The notes beneath the pieces were generated by a model. It made no database searches. It saw nothing but the letters and a program-made list of their open reading frames with translations, and was not told the origin of the DNA. A stretch of DNA of 64,000 bases from Paenibacillus hemerocallicola (GTDB lineage Bacteria > Bacillota > Bacilli > Paenibacillales > NBRC-103111), in assembly GCF_006265175.1 (NCBI RefSeq), contig NZ_VDCQ01000027.1, forward strand, positions 1-64,000, in the 5' to 3' direction. Made by a program: the position numbers and the translations under genes. Numbering within the stretch: the stretch's first letter is position 1; each line of letters opens with the position of its first letter. Positions 24,975-33,649 of this stretch are shown piece by piece.

Positions 24975-25018
24975 AAAACCTCCGGTATCCGCATAAGCAG
25001 GCGGAACCGGAGGTTTTT
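24975..25018. terminator. Bidirectional-type terminator after prfC
   Basis: AAAACCTCCGGT pairs with ACCGGAGGTTTT, with A and T runs at the two ends, so it can work in both directions. Confidence 0.85.
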
Positions 25019-25181
25019 AGTATGTATGGCGGGATGGAGGGGGTGATTATGGCTTGAATTCGGCTCGCTGTTCGTCGAATTCGGCTCATCCGGCAAGGAG
25101 TAGCGCAATGAGGTTCAGTAATAGTGAAGCTTGGTTCATTCATGCCCTCGCGATACCAAGCTGAATCCGTTTCATAGCGCG

Positions 25182-26693
25182 TTACGTCCCGTCCCCGCCG
25201 GCTCCGTTTGCATGACGCTCCGGATCGTCGGCATCGCTGTCGGCATGCGGCCGTTTCGGGAAGCTCAACCGGAACGTCGTGCCGAGGCCGGGCTCGCTGT
25301 CCGCATCGACCCCGCCGCCATGCGCTTCCGTCAATTGCTTGACGATAAACAGGCCGAGGCCGGTTTCGCCCTTCTCCTTGGAGCGGGAAGGGTCGGTCTT
25401 GTAGAAACGGTCGAAAATCCGTTCGCGCTCCTCCGGGGTAATGCCCATCCCTTGATCGATGATCTCGATGATAGTGCGATCGTCCGTTTCCGAGGCGATT
25501 AATCTTATCGTGCCGAATTCGGAAAATTGGATGGCATTCTTGACGACATTCATCGCGATCTGAATGAGCCGGTCGTAGTCGCCGTGCCATACGAGACGGT
25601 CCGGGCATTCCACCTGAAGCTTCAGCTTCTTCTGGGCGGCGAGCACTTCCAGCGTCTCCGCGACAATCTCCAAAATATCCGTGGCCAGGTAGTCGCCCTT
25701 GTGCAGCGTAATTTGGCCGGTCTGCATCTTCTCGATATCGAGCAGCTCGTTGATGAGGCGAATGAGCCGGATCGTTTCCTTCTCGATAATGCCGTACGCC
25801 TTCTGCCGTTCCTCCGGGGTGACGATACCGGTTTTCAATGCTTCGACGATGCCGCGCACCGAGGTCAATGGCGTTCGCAGCTCGTGGGAAACGTCGGACA
25901 AAAACTGTCGGCGGTTCGTCTCAGCGAGCGCCAGCTTCTCCGACGACTGCTGCAGCTGATCGGCCATCGCGTTGAAATCGCGGGCCAAATCCCCGAGCTC
26001 ATCGGTTCGTTTCATGACGATTCTGGCCTCGTATTGTCCGTCGGCAATGGAGCCGGCCGCCTTCCGCAGCGTTCGGACCGCTTTGCCCATGCCGCGAGAC
26101 AGCAAGAACACGACGATCAGCGTGAATACCAACGCCGCCCCCATCGAATAATAAATGACCCGGTCCATCCCGGCGATCGTTTCGCTCAATCCGCGAACCG
26201 GAGAGACGGCGAATAGCACCGTCTCTTCCTTCTTGCCCTTCTGCTTTACGATTCGGGCCGCCACCATCAGCGGTTCGGCCGTCTCCTTCCCGATCACGAA
26301 CGTCTGGTCGTTGCGCACCGACCATAGCTGCTTGCGCAAGCTGTCGAGCGTTTGCTTGTTCCGTATCGCCTGCGCCATCATGTTCGATTCCTTCTCCAGC
26401 AGCTCGCCGCTGCGGCTCATCAGCACGACGGAAATACTCCGTTCATTCAGAAGCGATCTGAAAGTGGACAAGGAAGGGGTCGGATTGTCCTCGCGCTGCA
26501 AAATGCGGGCGATGGCGCGCGTCGAAGCGACAAGCTCTTCGCCTTTGTTCTTGTAGATGATCCGGTGCTTGGCGAAGTAGGTGAAGGCGGACCCGAGCAG
26601 CCCGAGCACCAGCAGGGCCACGAGCAGATGGCTGAGAAACTGGCGCTGGAAAAACGAAAATTTGATTCGGAAGCGTTGCTTGGGCACCCGCAT
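25182..26693 (-). CDS. Sensor histidine kinase
   Basis: 503 residues. Membrane helix about 18-40, an extracellular sensor region of about 140 residues, second helix 180-199, HAMP 200-252, HisKA with phosphoacceptor His270 (FLSDVSHELRTPLTSVRG) and HATPase (N box MNVVKNAIQFS, G boxes DQGMGI and GETGLGLFIV). The start lies 6 bases after the regulator stop, with GGAGG in the regulator's last codons. ResE/PhoR-like by layout; the signal is unknown. The last 15 residues are acidic and Gly-rich. Confidence 0.9.
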   Translation of the reverse strand: MRVPKQRFRIKFSFFQRQFLSHLLVALLVLGLLGSAFTYFAKHRIIYKNKGEELVASTRAIARILQREDNPTPSLSTFRSLLNERSISVVLMSRSGELLEKESNMMAQAIRNKQTLDSLRKQLWSVRNDQTFVIGKETAEPLMVAARIVKQKGKKEETVLFAVSPVRGLSETIAGMDRVIYYSMGAALVFTLIVVFLLSRGMGKAVRTLRKAAGSIADGQYEARIVMKRTDELGDLARDFNAMADQLQQSSEKLALAETNRRQFLSDVSHELRTPLTSVRGIVEALKTGIVTPEERQKAYGIIEKETIRLIRLINELLDIEKMQTGQITLHKGDYLATDILEIVAETLEVLAAQKKLKLQVECPDRLVWHGDYDRLIQIAMNVVKNAIQFSEFGTIRLIASETDDRTIIEIIDQGMGITPEERERIFDRFYKTDPSRSKEKGETGLGLFIVKQLTEAHGGGVDADSEPGLGTTFRLSFPKRPHADSDADDPERHANGAGGDGT

Positions 26694-26699
26694 CGGCGG

Positions 26700-27398
26700 T
26701 CAGTCCTCCAGCTTGTAGCCGACGCCCCATATGGTGACGATCCATTGGCGCTCGGACGTGGCGATTTTGTTGCGCAGCCGCTTAATATGTACATCCACGG
26801 TACGGTCTTCGCCGTAATAATCGAAGCCCCATATCGTTTCGATCAATTGCTCCCGGGTGAACACTTTTTTCGGATGGGTGGCGAAAAGAACGAGCAACTC
26901 GAATTCCTTCGGCGTCAGATTGGCGATTTGACGGCCGTCTATCGTCACTTCCCGCGAGACCGTATCGATTAGCAGCCCCATATGGCGAATCCGCGTCGGA
27001 TCGATCCGCTCGGTCACGTGCGACTCGGCCCGGCCTGCGGCCTTGTAGCGGCGCATGACCGCTTTTATTCTCGCCATCAGCTCCAGCGGACTGAACGGCT
27101 TCGTGACATAATCGTCCGCACCGTGCTCCAGACCGGCAATCCGGTCTTTCTCTTCGGTTTTGGCCGTGAGCAAAATGATCGGCGTATCCGTGCTTTTGCG
27201 AAATTCGGCGCACAGCTCCAATCCGCTTTGCCCCGGCAGCATCCAATCCAGCAGTACGAAGTCCCAATGCCGCTCGCGAAACAACTTCCCGGCCTCGTTG
27301 CCATCATGGACGAATACCGCCTGCACGTTTTCTTTTTGGAAAAACAACCGGAGCATTTCGCAAACGGAGCGATCGTCCTCCGCAACAAGCAATTTCAC
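26700..27398 (-). CDS. OmpR/PhoB family response regulator
   Basis: 232 residues from the GTG at 27398, supported by CGGAGGTG. This gives the usual receiver start MKLLVAEDD; the longer frame from 27443 adds 15 residues with no homology. Phosphoacceptor Asp51 (LLDWMLPG), Thr in LLTAKT, Lys in YVTKPFS; C-terminal winged helix with LTPKEFELLVL and VDVHIKRLRNKI. Partner of the kinase encoded directly downstream. Confidence 0.93.
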   Translation of the reverse strand: MKLLVAEDDRSVCEMLRLFFQKENVQAVFVHDGNEAGKLFRERHWDFVLLDWMLPGQSGLELCAEFRKSTDTPIILLTAKTEEKDRIAGLEHGADDYVTKPFSPLELMARIKAVMRRYKAAGRAESHVTERIDPTRIRHMGLLIDTVSREVTIDGRQIANLTPKEFELLVLFATHPKKVFTREQLIETIWGFDYYGEDRTVDVHIKRLRNKIATSERQWIVTIWGVGYKLED

Positions 27399-27480
27399 TA
27401 TGGCACCTCCGCAACCGGTCGCCTCATTAGGCCTTATCCTCATTCAAGCATATTCGGTCGGGAGAGCGGTTGCAATACTA

Positions 27481-27535
27481 ACTTGCAAAACAACGACAGC
27501 CGCCTTCGTCGGGTCATCGACGATCGGCGGCTGTA
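27481..27535 (-). terminator. Probable terminator of sspI
   Basis: ACAGCCGCC (27496-27504) and GGCGGCTGT (27526-27534) form a stem; on the minus strand CGTTGTTTTGC follows. Confidence 0.5.
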
Positions 27536-27564
27536 TCAGAAGTTCTGTGATTAACGATAACGGA

Positions 27565-27780
27565 TTATTTCGCTCCGCTATCCAGATGACTTTTCAAAGT
27601 GGCGGCCATGCTGATCTGCTCCTCGTGCCCGCTGTGCTCCCAAATCAATTCGAACAGGACGCCGAGTCCGGGCAAAGCTTTGTCGTCTCCGCCGATCGAG
27701 TCGTTGATCACATCGATCAGCTCCTCTGCCGATTTGTCGTGTACGCGTTGGATGATCGCTTGCCGTAAGCTTAAAATCAT
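27565..27780 (-). CDS. sspI: Small acid-soluble spore protein SspI
   Basis: 71 residues from the ATG at 27780 (GGAGG site). The pattern SLRQAIIQRVHDKSAEELID, LPGLGVLFELIWEHS and a C-terminal helix matches SspI, a minor spore protein expressed in the forespore. On the minus strand CATATTA (27820-27814) resembles a sigma-G -10 element, with a weak -35 eighteen bases upstream. In Bacillus sspI also neighbours a TrmH/SpoU methylase gene, as here (28595). Confidence 0.88.
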   Translation of the reverse strand: MILSLRQAIIQRVHDKSAEELIDVINDSIGGDDKALPGLGVLFELIWEHSGHEEQISMAATLKSHLDSGAK

Positions 27781-27923
27781 GATCGGACCTCCGGTTTCGT
27801 CGATTTCGTATGTTAATATGCACACAACAAGCCGGGTTCATGTATGGCCAGATGATCCGGAATATGGTGCTGCGGCCCCGGTGTGGTATAATAAGCGGCA
27901 TATGGTCGGAAAGGAGCATGGGT

Positions 27924-28595
27924 ATGAAATCGAAACAATACGCCGTTATCGGAATGGGACGATTCGGCTCGAGCGTCGCCATGTCGTTGTACAAGCTGGG
28001 TTATGAGGTGCTTGCGATCGACTCCAGCGAGCAGCGGATGCAGGAAGTTTCCGGCATGGTTACCCATGCGGTTCAAGCGGACTCCACCGACGAAGAAGCG
28101 CTGCGGGCGCTTGGCATCCGCAACTTCGACGTAGTTGTGGTGGCGATCGGGCAAGACATTCAATCGAGCATATTGACGACGTTGATTCTCAAGGATATGG
28201 GCGTTCCGCTTCTGGTAGTGAAAGCCCAAACCGAGCTTCATGGCAAAGTATTGAAAAAAATCGGTGCCGACAAGGTCATTTTCCCGGAACGGGATATGGG
28301 ACTTCGCGTCGCACATCATTTAATATCCCCCAACATTCTCGATTTTATCGAGCTGTCCGACGATTACAGTATCGTCGAGCTGAAGGCTTCCGCCAACATG
28401 ATCGGCCAAACGCTGCGTCAACTGGATATCCGGGCCAAATACGGCTGCAATGTCATGGCGCTGAAGACGGGGGATAAGATGAACATTTCCCCGAACGCCG
28501 ACGATACGATCAGGCCCGAAGACATTCTCGTCGTCGTAGGCGAGAACGATCAGCTTCGCCATCTCGAGCGGGCGTATGCGGAAGTGGCCAAATAA
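27924..28595 (+). CDS. ktrA: KtrA-like potassium channel regulatory subunit (TrkA family)
   Basis: 223 residues from the ATG at 27924, seven bases after AGGAG. N-terminal RCK/TrkA-N Rossmann domain: VIGMGRFGSSVA (Gly motif 10-15), acidic residue after the second strand (LAID), GADKVIFPERDMG. C-terminal TrkA-C domain (about 137-220). It gates a KtrB-type potassium channel in response to nucleotides; the channel gene is not next to it. Its stop overlaps the start of the downstream methylase gene (TAATG). Confidence 0.9.
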   Translation: MKSKQYAVIGMGRFGSSVAMSLYKLGYEVLAIDSSEQRMQEVSGMVTHAVQADSTDEEALRALGIRNFDVVVVAIGQDIQSSILTTLILKDMGVPLLVVKAQTELHGKVLKKIGADKVIFPERDMGLRVAHHLISPNILDFIELSDDYSIVELKASANMIGQTLRQLDIRAKYGCNVMALKTGDKMNISPNADDTIRPEDILVVVGENDQLRHLERAYAEVAK

Positions 28596-29395
28596 TGCGC
28601 CGACCAGAACCGATTGCATCGCTCCACAATCCGCGGGTCAAGCTGTGGGCGCAGCTGCTGGACAAGAAGGGCCGCGACAAGCATGGCACCTATCTGGTCG
28701 AAGGCATTCATCTCGTTCAAGAGGCGTTGATATGGAAAGCCGGCGTGGAGACATTGTTGTATTCGGAGCAGCGGGGCATTCCTTCCGAGATCGAGACGCT
28801 GGTCTCGTCCGAAGCGGAGCTCGAATGCGTCCCGGTCAGCGAGCAGGTGCTGGCCAAATGCTCGGATGCGCAAACGCCGCAGCCCGTTATCGCCATCGTG
28901 AGGAAAACTGCCCATTCCGCGGAAAGACTGCTCGATATATCCGATAGCCTGGTCGTCGTGACCGACGGCGTGCAGGATCCCGGCAATCTGGGCACGATCA
29001 TCCGCTCGGCCGATGCGGTCGGAGCGTCGGGCGTCGTGCTTGGCAAAGGGACCGTAGATTTGTACAACCCGAAAACCGTTCGCTCCACGATGGGCTCATT
29101 GTTCCATATGACTGTGGTCGAAGCCGAGCTGCTTCCGCTGTTCGCCGAGGCGAGATCGCGAGGAGTCCGGCTCGTCAATACGAGCCTGCAAGCGCAGCAA
29201 ACTTGCTATGACGCCGATTTTACCGGACCGACGTGGTTCGTACTCGGCAACGAAGGAAAGGGCGTCTCGCCCGAGGTCGCTGCGCAAATCGACGAGCACG
29301 TCATTATCCCGATGAAGGGACAGGCTGAGTCGTTGAACGTGGCCATGGCCGCGACGGTGCTGTTGTTCGAGGCTATGCGGCAGCGGGGCGTATGA
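28595..29395 (+). CDS. TrmH/SpoU family RNA 2'-O-ribose methyltransferase
   Basis: 266 residues. N-terminal substrate-binding domain, then the knotted SPOUT domain with the three family motifs: DPGNLGTIIRSADAVGASGV (about 127-146), FVLGNEGKGVS (about 212-222) and IPMKGQAESLNVAMAATVL. Methylates ribose in rRNA or tRNA; the target base is not predictable. Start overlaps the ktrA stop by one base, so translation is coupled. Confidence 0.92.
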   Translation: MRRPEPIASLHNPRVKLWAQLLDKKGRDKHGTYLVEGIHLVQEALIWKAGVETLLYSEQRGIPSEIETLVSSEAELECVPVSEQVLAKCSDAQTPQPVIAIVRKTAHSAERLLDISDSLVVVTDGVQDPGNLGTIIRSADAVGASGVVLGKGTVDLYNPKTVRSTMGSLFHMTVVEAELLPLFAEARSRGVRLVNTSLQAQQTCYDADFTGPTWFVLGNEGKGVSPEVAAQIDEHVIIPMKGQAESLNVAMAATVLLFEAMRQRGV

Positions 29396-29417
29396 GCTGC
29401 AGATAAAGAACCGTGCC

Positions 29418-29764
29418 ATGGATCTTCTAAAGATCGTTATATACCAAACCGCGGCGACTTGGTATGGCTGCAGTTCAATCCCCAATCGGGGAGCGAGCAA
29501 GCCGGCAAGCGGCCTGCCTTGGTCATTTCACCGGCATCCTACAACGGGAAAGTAAGCTTAACCTTATTCTGTCCAGTCACTTCCAGGATCAAGGGCTATC
29601 CGTTTGAAGTCGCTATCCCGCGGCATTTGCCAATTAAGGGGGTCATTCTGTCCGACCGGATAAAGAGTCTCGACTGGCAGTCCAGCCAAGCGCAATTCAT
29701 CTGCCGAGTACCGGAGGAGACCTTGAGCGAGGTTGTTTCGAAACTGGACTTGTTGATTCGATAA
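29418..29764 (+). pseudogene. MazF/PemK-like toxin gene, probably frameshifted near its start
   Basis: The frame ending at 29764 encodes a MazF/PemK endoribonuclease: DLVWLQFNPQSGSEQAGKRP, ALVISP, LFCPVTSRIKGYPFEV, GVILSDRIKSLDW. In-frame sequence upstream of position 29459 still reads like the family N-terminus (DRYIPNRG) but contains no ATG, GTG or TTG before a stop at 29393. An ATG at 29418 is off by one base; a single extra base near 29429-29431 (an A run) would join it to the rest. So either a one-base deletion or a sequencing error is likely, or translation starts at TTG 29459 and loses the first strand. No antitoxin gene adjoins it. Confidence 0.6.
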
Positions 29765-29781
29765 TTGTCCTTTGGTATTAT
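29765..29781 (+). promoter_or_regulatory. Possible extended -10 promoter of the T-box/glnS unit
   Basis: TGGTATTAT at 29773-29781 is an extended -10 element. The T-box leader begins about 15-20 bases downstream. Confidence 0.35.
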
Positions 29782-29789
29782 AGATCCAA

Positions 29790-30086
29790 TATTCATAAAC
29801 GCGATGAAGAGAAGAGTAAGGAACCCCGTTCTTGTACAGAGAGCTCCGGCAGCTGAGAAGGAGCAAAGAACGGCTTCCCGAACCAAGCCTCCGAGCGGCA
29901 TGCCGGAACCTTAGAGGGGATGGCATGACGGGCGCTCCCGTTACAGAGCTAGAGTATAAGCGTTGCCGCAGCCGGGCAATGCCGTACTTGAAGAGGTTAA
30001 TATGGCGACATATTAATGAATCTGGGGTGGTACCGCGAAAATTTCGTCCCCAAGACATTCCGTCTTGGAGGTGAGATTTTTTTTTT
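29790..30086 (+). ncRNA. T-box riboswitch, glutamine-specific
   Basis: A classic T-box leader. The stem I start GAAGAGAAGAGTAAGG is at about 29805-29820, followed by the CAGAGAGCTCCGG region. The specifier is probably CAA (29884-29886, Gln) in CGAACCAAGCCTCCGAG, followed by a purine as usual. The T-box sequence TGGGGTGGTACCGCG is at 30023-30037. The terminator is CCAAGAC (30050-30056) and GTCTTGG (30062-30068) followed by T run 30077-30086. Uncharged tRNA-Gln should favour the antiterminator and allow glnS expression. Confidence 0.93.
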
Positions 30087-30128
30087 GTACCGAAATGCCG
30101 TTTACCTTGATTATTAGGAGGAGTCGCC

Positions 30129-31808
30129 ATGGTTAACGAAAAGGAACAACAACCCGAGAACTTTTTGGTTAGGCTGATCAGCGAGGAGCTGGAGAAGGAC
30201 AAATTCGGCAGGAGCATGCGCACGCGATTTCCTCCCGAGCCCAACGGCTATTTGCACATCGGAAGCGCATATGCCATACACACGAATTATATGATGGCCC
30301 AACGTTTTGACGGGACCTTTCATTTGCGGTTTGACGACACGAATCCTCTTAAGGAGGATATCGAGTATGTAAATGCGATTATCGAAGATATAAAATGGCT
30401 CGGCTACGATCCGGGAAATCATATTTACTATGGCTCGGACTACTCGGACGATATCTATAACGCGGCGGTTGCTTTGATCAAGAAAGGGAAGGCTTACGTC
30501 TGCGATTTGACGCCGGAGGAAGTAACGGAGTATCGCGGAACTTTGACGGAGCCTGGCAAGAACAGCCCTTACCGGAGCCGGTCGGTCGAGGACAATCTGG
30601 AGCTGTTGGCGGATATGAAAAAGGGCAGCTACCCGGCCGCCTCGAAAGTCGTCCGCGCCAAAATCGATATGGGCTCGCCCAATGTGAACATGCGGGATCC
30701 CGTCATCTATCGGATTTTGCATGCCGAGCATTACAGAACCGGAACAAGCTGGTGCCTCTATCCGATGTATGATTTTGCCCATCCCATTCAAGATGCGATC
30801 GAGGGGATCACGTATTCCTTGTGCTCGATCGAATTCAAGGATCACCGGCCTTTGTACGAATGGGTCCTGAGGGAGCTCGAGGTCCCCGAGCCTCCGAGGC
30901 AAAGAGAGTTCGGCCGCCTGGGCTTGACCGGCGTCGTGACGAGCAAACGGTTTCTGAGGCAGCTTGTAGAAGGCGGCCATGTGGACGGCTGGGATGATCC
31001 TAGGCTCCCGACGCTCCGGGGGCTAAGAAGAAGAGGGTACACGCCTGAAAGCATACGCTGCTTTATCGGGGAGATCGGCAGCATCCGTACCCAGAGCACC
31101 GTACACATCTCGATGCTGGACCATTCCCTCAGACAGGATCTGAAAGCGCGAACGATCAGCGTCATGGCTGTGCTGCAGCCCTTGAAAGTGGTGATCACCA
31201 ACTATCCGGAGGGGCATACCGAGCTGCTCGCGATCGAGAATAACAGCGAGAACGAGGCGTTGGGGAAAAGAGAAGTGCCTTTCTCCAAAACGATTTATAT
31301 CGAACGTGACGATTTTGCCGAGCAGCCGATCAAGGGATTTCACCGACTGAGTCCGAATGCGGAGGTAAGGCTGAAGGGTGCGTATTTCATCAAGTGCGAG
31401 GAAGTCATAAAGGATCCGGACACGGGAGAAATTACGGAGCTGCATTGTACGTATGACCCGCTCACGAAGAGCGGCACCGGATTTACGGGTCGCAAGGTGA
31501 AGGGGACGATTCATTGGGTCGCTGCGGATTATGCGGTAAAGGCCGACGTCCATCTGTACGATCCGCTGCTGCTCGAGCCGAACATTCCGGATGACGATGG
31601 CGAGGATTGGGCGGATGTGCTTAACCCGCATTCGCTTGTAATCGTAAAGGACAGCCTGATAGAGCCTGGCGTCGGGCATGCCCGTCCCGAGCAGAAATTC
31701 CAGTTTTTCCGCCATGGCTATTTTTGCGTGGACCGGAAGCTTGCCGCCGATGATCGGCTCGTCTTTAACCGCATCGTACCGTTGAAGGACGGCTGGAACA
31801 AACGATGA
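30129..31808 (+). CDS. glnS: Glutaminyl-tRNA synthetase
   Basis: 559 residues, normal length. Class I synthetase: PPEPNGYLHIGSAYAI at 35-50, FHLRFDDTNPLKEDIEYV, YPMYDFAHPIQDAIEGITYS, and GVVTSKRFLRQLV (TSKR 271-274), then the anticodon-binding beta-barrels. The signature reads HIGS, not HIGH, and VTSKR, not MSKR, so it is an unusual GlnRS variant. AGGAGGAG precedes the ATG. Expression is controlled by the Gln T-box. Many Firmicutes make Gln-tRNA through GatCAB, so this gene may be a later acquisition (inference). Confidence 0.92.
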   Translation: MVNEKEQQPENFLVRLISEELEKDKFGRSMRTRFPPEPNGYLHIGSAYAIHTNYMMAQRFDGTFHLRFDDTNPLKEDIEYVNAIIEDIKWLGYDPGNHIYYGSDYSDDIYNAAVALIKKGKAYVCDLTPEEVTEYRGTLTEPGKNSPYRSRSVEDNLELLADMKKGSYPAASKVVRAKIDMGSPNVNMRDPVIYRILHAEHYRTGTSWCLYPMYDFAHPIQDAIEGITYSLCSIEFKDHRPLYEWVLRELEVPEPPRQREFGRLGLTGVVTSKRFLRQLVEGGHVDGWDDPRLPTLRGLRRRGYTPESIRCFIGEIGSIRTQSTVHISMLDHSLRQDLKARTISVMAVLQPLKVVITNYPEGHTELLAIENNSENEALGKREVPFSKTIYIERDDFAEQPIKGFHRLSPNAEVRLKGAYFIKCEEVIKDPDTGEITELHCTYDPLTKSGTGFTGRKVKGTIHWVAADYAVKADVHLYDPLLLEPNIPDDDGEDWADVLNPHSLVIVKDSLIEPGVGHARPEQKFQFFRHGYFCVDRKLAADDRLVFNRIVPLKDGWNKR

Positions 31809-31857
31809 GCGTTGTGCGGTAAATGGACTAAATCCGAGATTCGGCAAAGGATAAAGA

Positions 31858-31910
31858 GAGGACCGGATACGGATCGAGGAACGTCTCGAGCCGTTTGCCG
31901 GTCCTTTTTT
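31858..31910 (+). terminator. Rho-independent terminator of glnS
   Basis: GGACCGG (31860-31866) pairs with CCGGTCC (31898-31904) around an inner TCGAGGAACGTCTCGA hairpin, followed by six T. Confidence 0.85.
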
Positions 31911-31924
31911 CCATGTCGCCAAGC

Positions 31925-33511
31925 TCAAGCCTCATTTTGGCGCTTCTGAATTTCCTCGTTCACTTCCTTGATGAGGTCCGCGCCGCCGCGATCCATCCAT
32001 TCCTTGACCATGGCGTCCCAATCCGCGACCGGGCGTTGGCCGACGATCATTTTGGTCTGCTCGCCGTGCAAATATTTGGTCAGCTCGGTTTCCTTCTGCG
32101 TACCAGTGGCCGTAACGATGCCGCTGGCCGGATTAATGTAGGTCCGGTCCTTGTATTTGACGAACATTTGCTCCAGTCCTGCAGTCAGCTCCTTGAGCTT
32201 GGGGATTTTATAATAGGCCGAGTATTGGTTCGCTTCGTCCCCGGGCGCCCACATGAAATAATCGAACAAATAGTGGGCCGGTATTTTCCCCTCGGAAATC
32301 TTCGTTTGCGTAACCTCGCCGTTGCCGTCCACAAAATAGCCTTTGCCGAGCCCGCCCAATCTCCAGTCGTAATTCGGATTATTCGGCTTGCGTTCCGATG
32401 GGGGAATGAACGTTCGCCCGAAGTCGATTACGTCCATGATGCGCTTGGTCTTGTCCGGGTCGTCGGCCAGCTGGGAGGACAGCGCCGTGATGCCGAGAAA
32501 TCCGGATTGCGAGGTATAGCCCCGAGAGCCGTCCGGAGCCAGGAATGGTTCCACGAACGTAAATTTGGCGTCGGGGTTCAATTTCAACAGCGTCTCCATG
32601 TACGCTTCGGACATGCCCCGCGGAGCTCCGATAAAGATGCCGGCCTTGCCCGTATAAAACTCATTGTTTCCTTGAGCCCAGTTCAATACGGCGAAGTCTT
32701 TGGTGACCGCGTCTTCCTTGTACAAATCGGCCAGCGTCTGAATGACCTCGCGTCGTCCGGGTCCGATAATGCCCGGGATGAGCTGGCCCTGATCGTTTTT
32801 GTGATACCAGGCTTCCTTCGACCAATACGCCCCGGCATTGTAGTCCGGACCGATGTTCTGGGAGAGCGCCAAGCCGTACGTATCTTTCCTGCCGTTCCCG
32901 TCCGGATCGTTTTTGGTGAAAGCGATAGCTACGTTCTTCAATTCCTCGTAGCTGGTAGGCACGCTTAATTTCAACTTGTCGAGCCAGTCCTGACGCAAAA
33001 TAATGACGAACGAGTACTGTCCGGGATAATAACGCGGAATTCCGTAAATGTGCCCGTTTACCGAGAATTGGTCCCGGATGTAAGCGGGAATCTGCTTCAA
33101 GGTAGGGTATGTCTCATAATAGTCGTCCAAGGGCAGAAAGGCTCCCTGCTTCGACCAGTTGAAGAAGTTGGAGTCCAGATCCTTTAACGATACGACATCC
33201 GGGATGCTGCCCGACGCCATCAGGACGGACAGCTTGCTCGTATAGTCCGACTGCGGAACGAAGCGGGGCTTGAGCTGAATGTTGAACCGGTCCCGGATCA
33301 TGTTCAGAGACTCGCCCTCGAGAGGAGGGACGTCATCGAATACGTAATTGATGAAGCTGACCGTCCGAACGCCGTCGCCCGCCTTGTCGCCGCCCGATTC
33401 GGACGGGGTCCCGCCCGAAGATCCGCGGCCGATTTCGCAGCTGACGGCCATTGCGGCCGCAAGTGCGGCGACACCGAGGACAGCCTTTGTTCTCCATCGA
33501 TAAAGGCTCAT
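31925..33511 (-). CDS. Sugar ABC transporter substrate-binding lipoprotein, copy 1
   Basis: 528 residues from the ATG at 33511, downstream of AGGAGGAGGTGAG; an in-frame start at 33544 precedes that site. Signal peptide with lipobox-like AVSC. Large binding protein of the LplA/YtcQ type: SGSIPDVVSLKDLD, GIPRYYPGQYSFVIILRQDW, VPTSYEELKNVAIAFTKNDP, GTQKETELTKYLHGEQTKM. Highly similar along its length to the next protein (33650-35248), so the two arose by tandem duplication. Last gene of the minus-strand uptake locus. Confidence 0.88.
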   Translation of the reverse strand: MSLYRWRTKAVLGVAALAAAMAVSCEIGRGSSGGTPSESGGDKAGDGVRTVSFINYVFDDVPPLEGESLNMIRDRFNIQLKPRFVPQSDYTSKLSVLMASGSIPDVVSLKDLDSNFFNWSKQGAFLPLDDYYETYPTLKQIPAYIRDQFSVNGHIYGIPRYYPGQYSFVIILRQDWLDKLKLSVPTSYEELKNVAIAFTKNDPDGNGRKDTYGLALSQNIGPDYNAGAYWSKEAWYHKNDQGQLIPGIIGPGRREVIQTLADLYKEDAVTKDFAVLNWAQGNNEFYTGKAGIFIGAPRGMSEAYMETLLKLNPDAKFTFVEPFLAPDGSRGYTSQSGFLGITALSSQLADDPDKTKRIMDVIDFGRTFIPPSERKPNNPNYDWRLGGLGKGYFVDGNGEVTQTKISEGKIPAHYLFDYFMWAPGDEANQYSAYYKIPKLKELTAGLEQMFVKYKDRTYINPASGIVTATGTQKETELTKYLHGEQTKMIVGQRPVADWDAMVKEWMDRGGADLIKEVNEEIQKRQNEA

Positions 33512-33593
33512 ATCGGACCCGCTCACCTCCTCCTTTTCCTTCATTAAACCATGAATGCTCCGGGCTGTCTTTTGTTTTTCTGGGAACGGGTAA

Positions 33594-33633
33594 AGGAAGC
33601 CTGCCTGGAACGATCCGCAGGCGGGCTTCCTGG
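33594..33633 (-). terminator. Intercistronic hairpin between the two binding-protein genes
   Basis: AGGAAGCCTGCCTG pairs with CAGGCGGGCTTCCT across a short loop. The T run after it is weak, so it may stabilise the upstream messenger or only partly terminate, giving less of copy 1. Confidence 0.5.
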
Positions 33634-33649
33634 ACGAATTCGGGATTGC

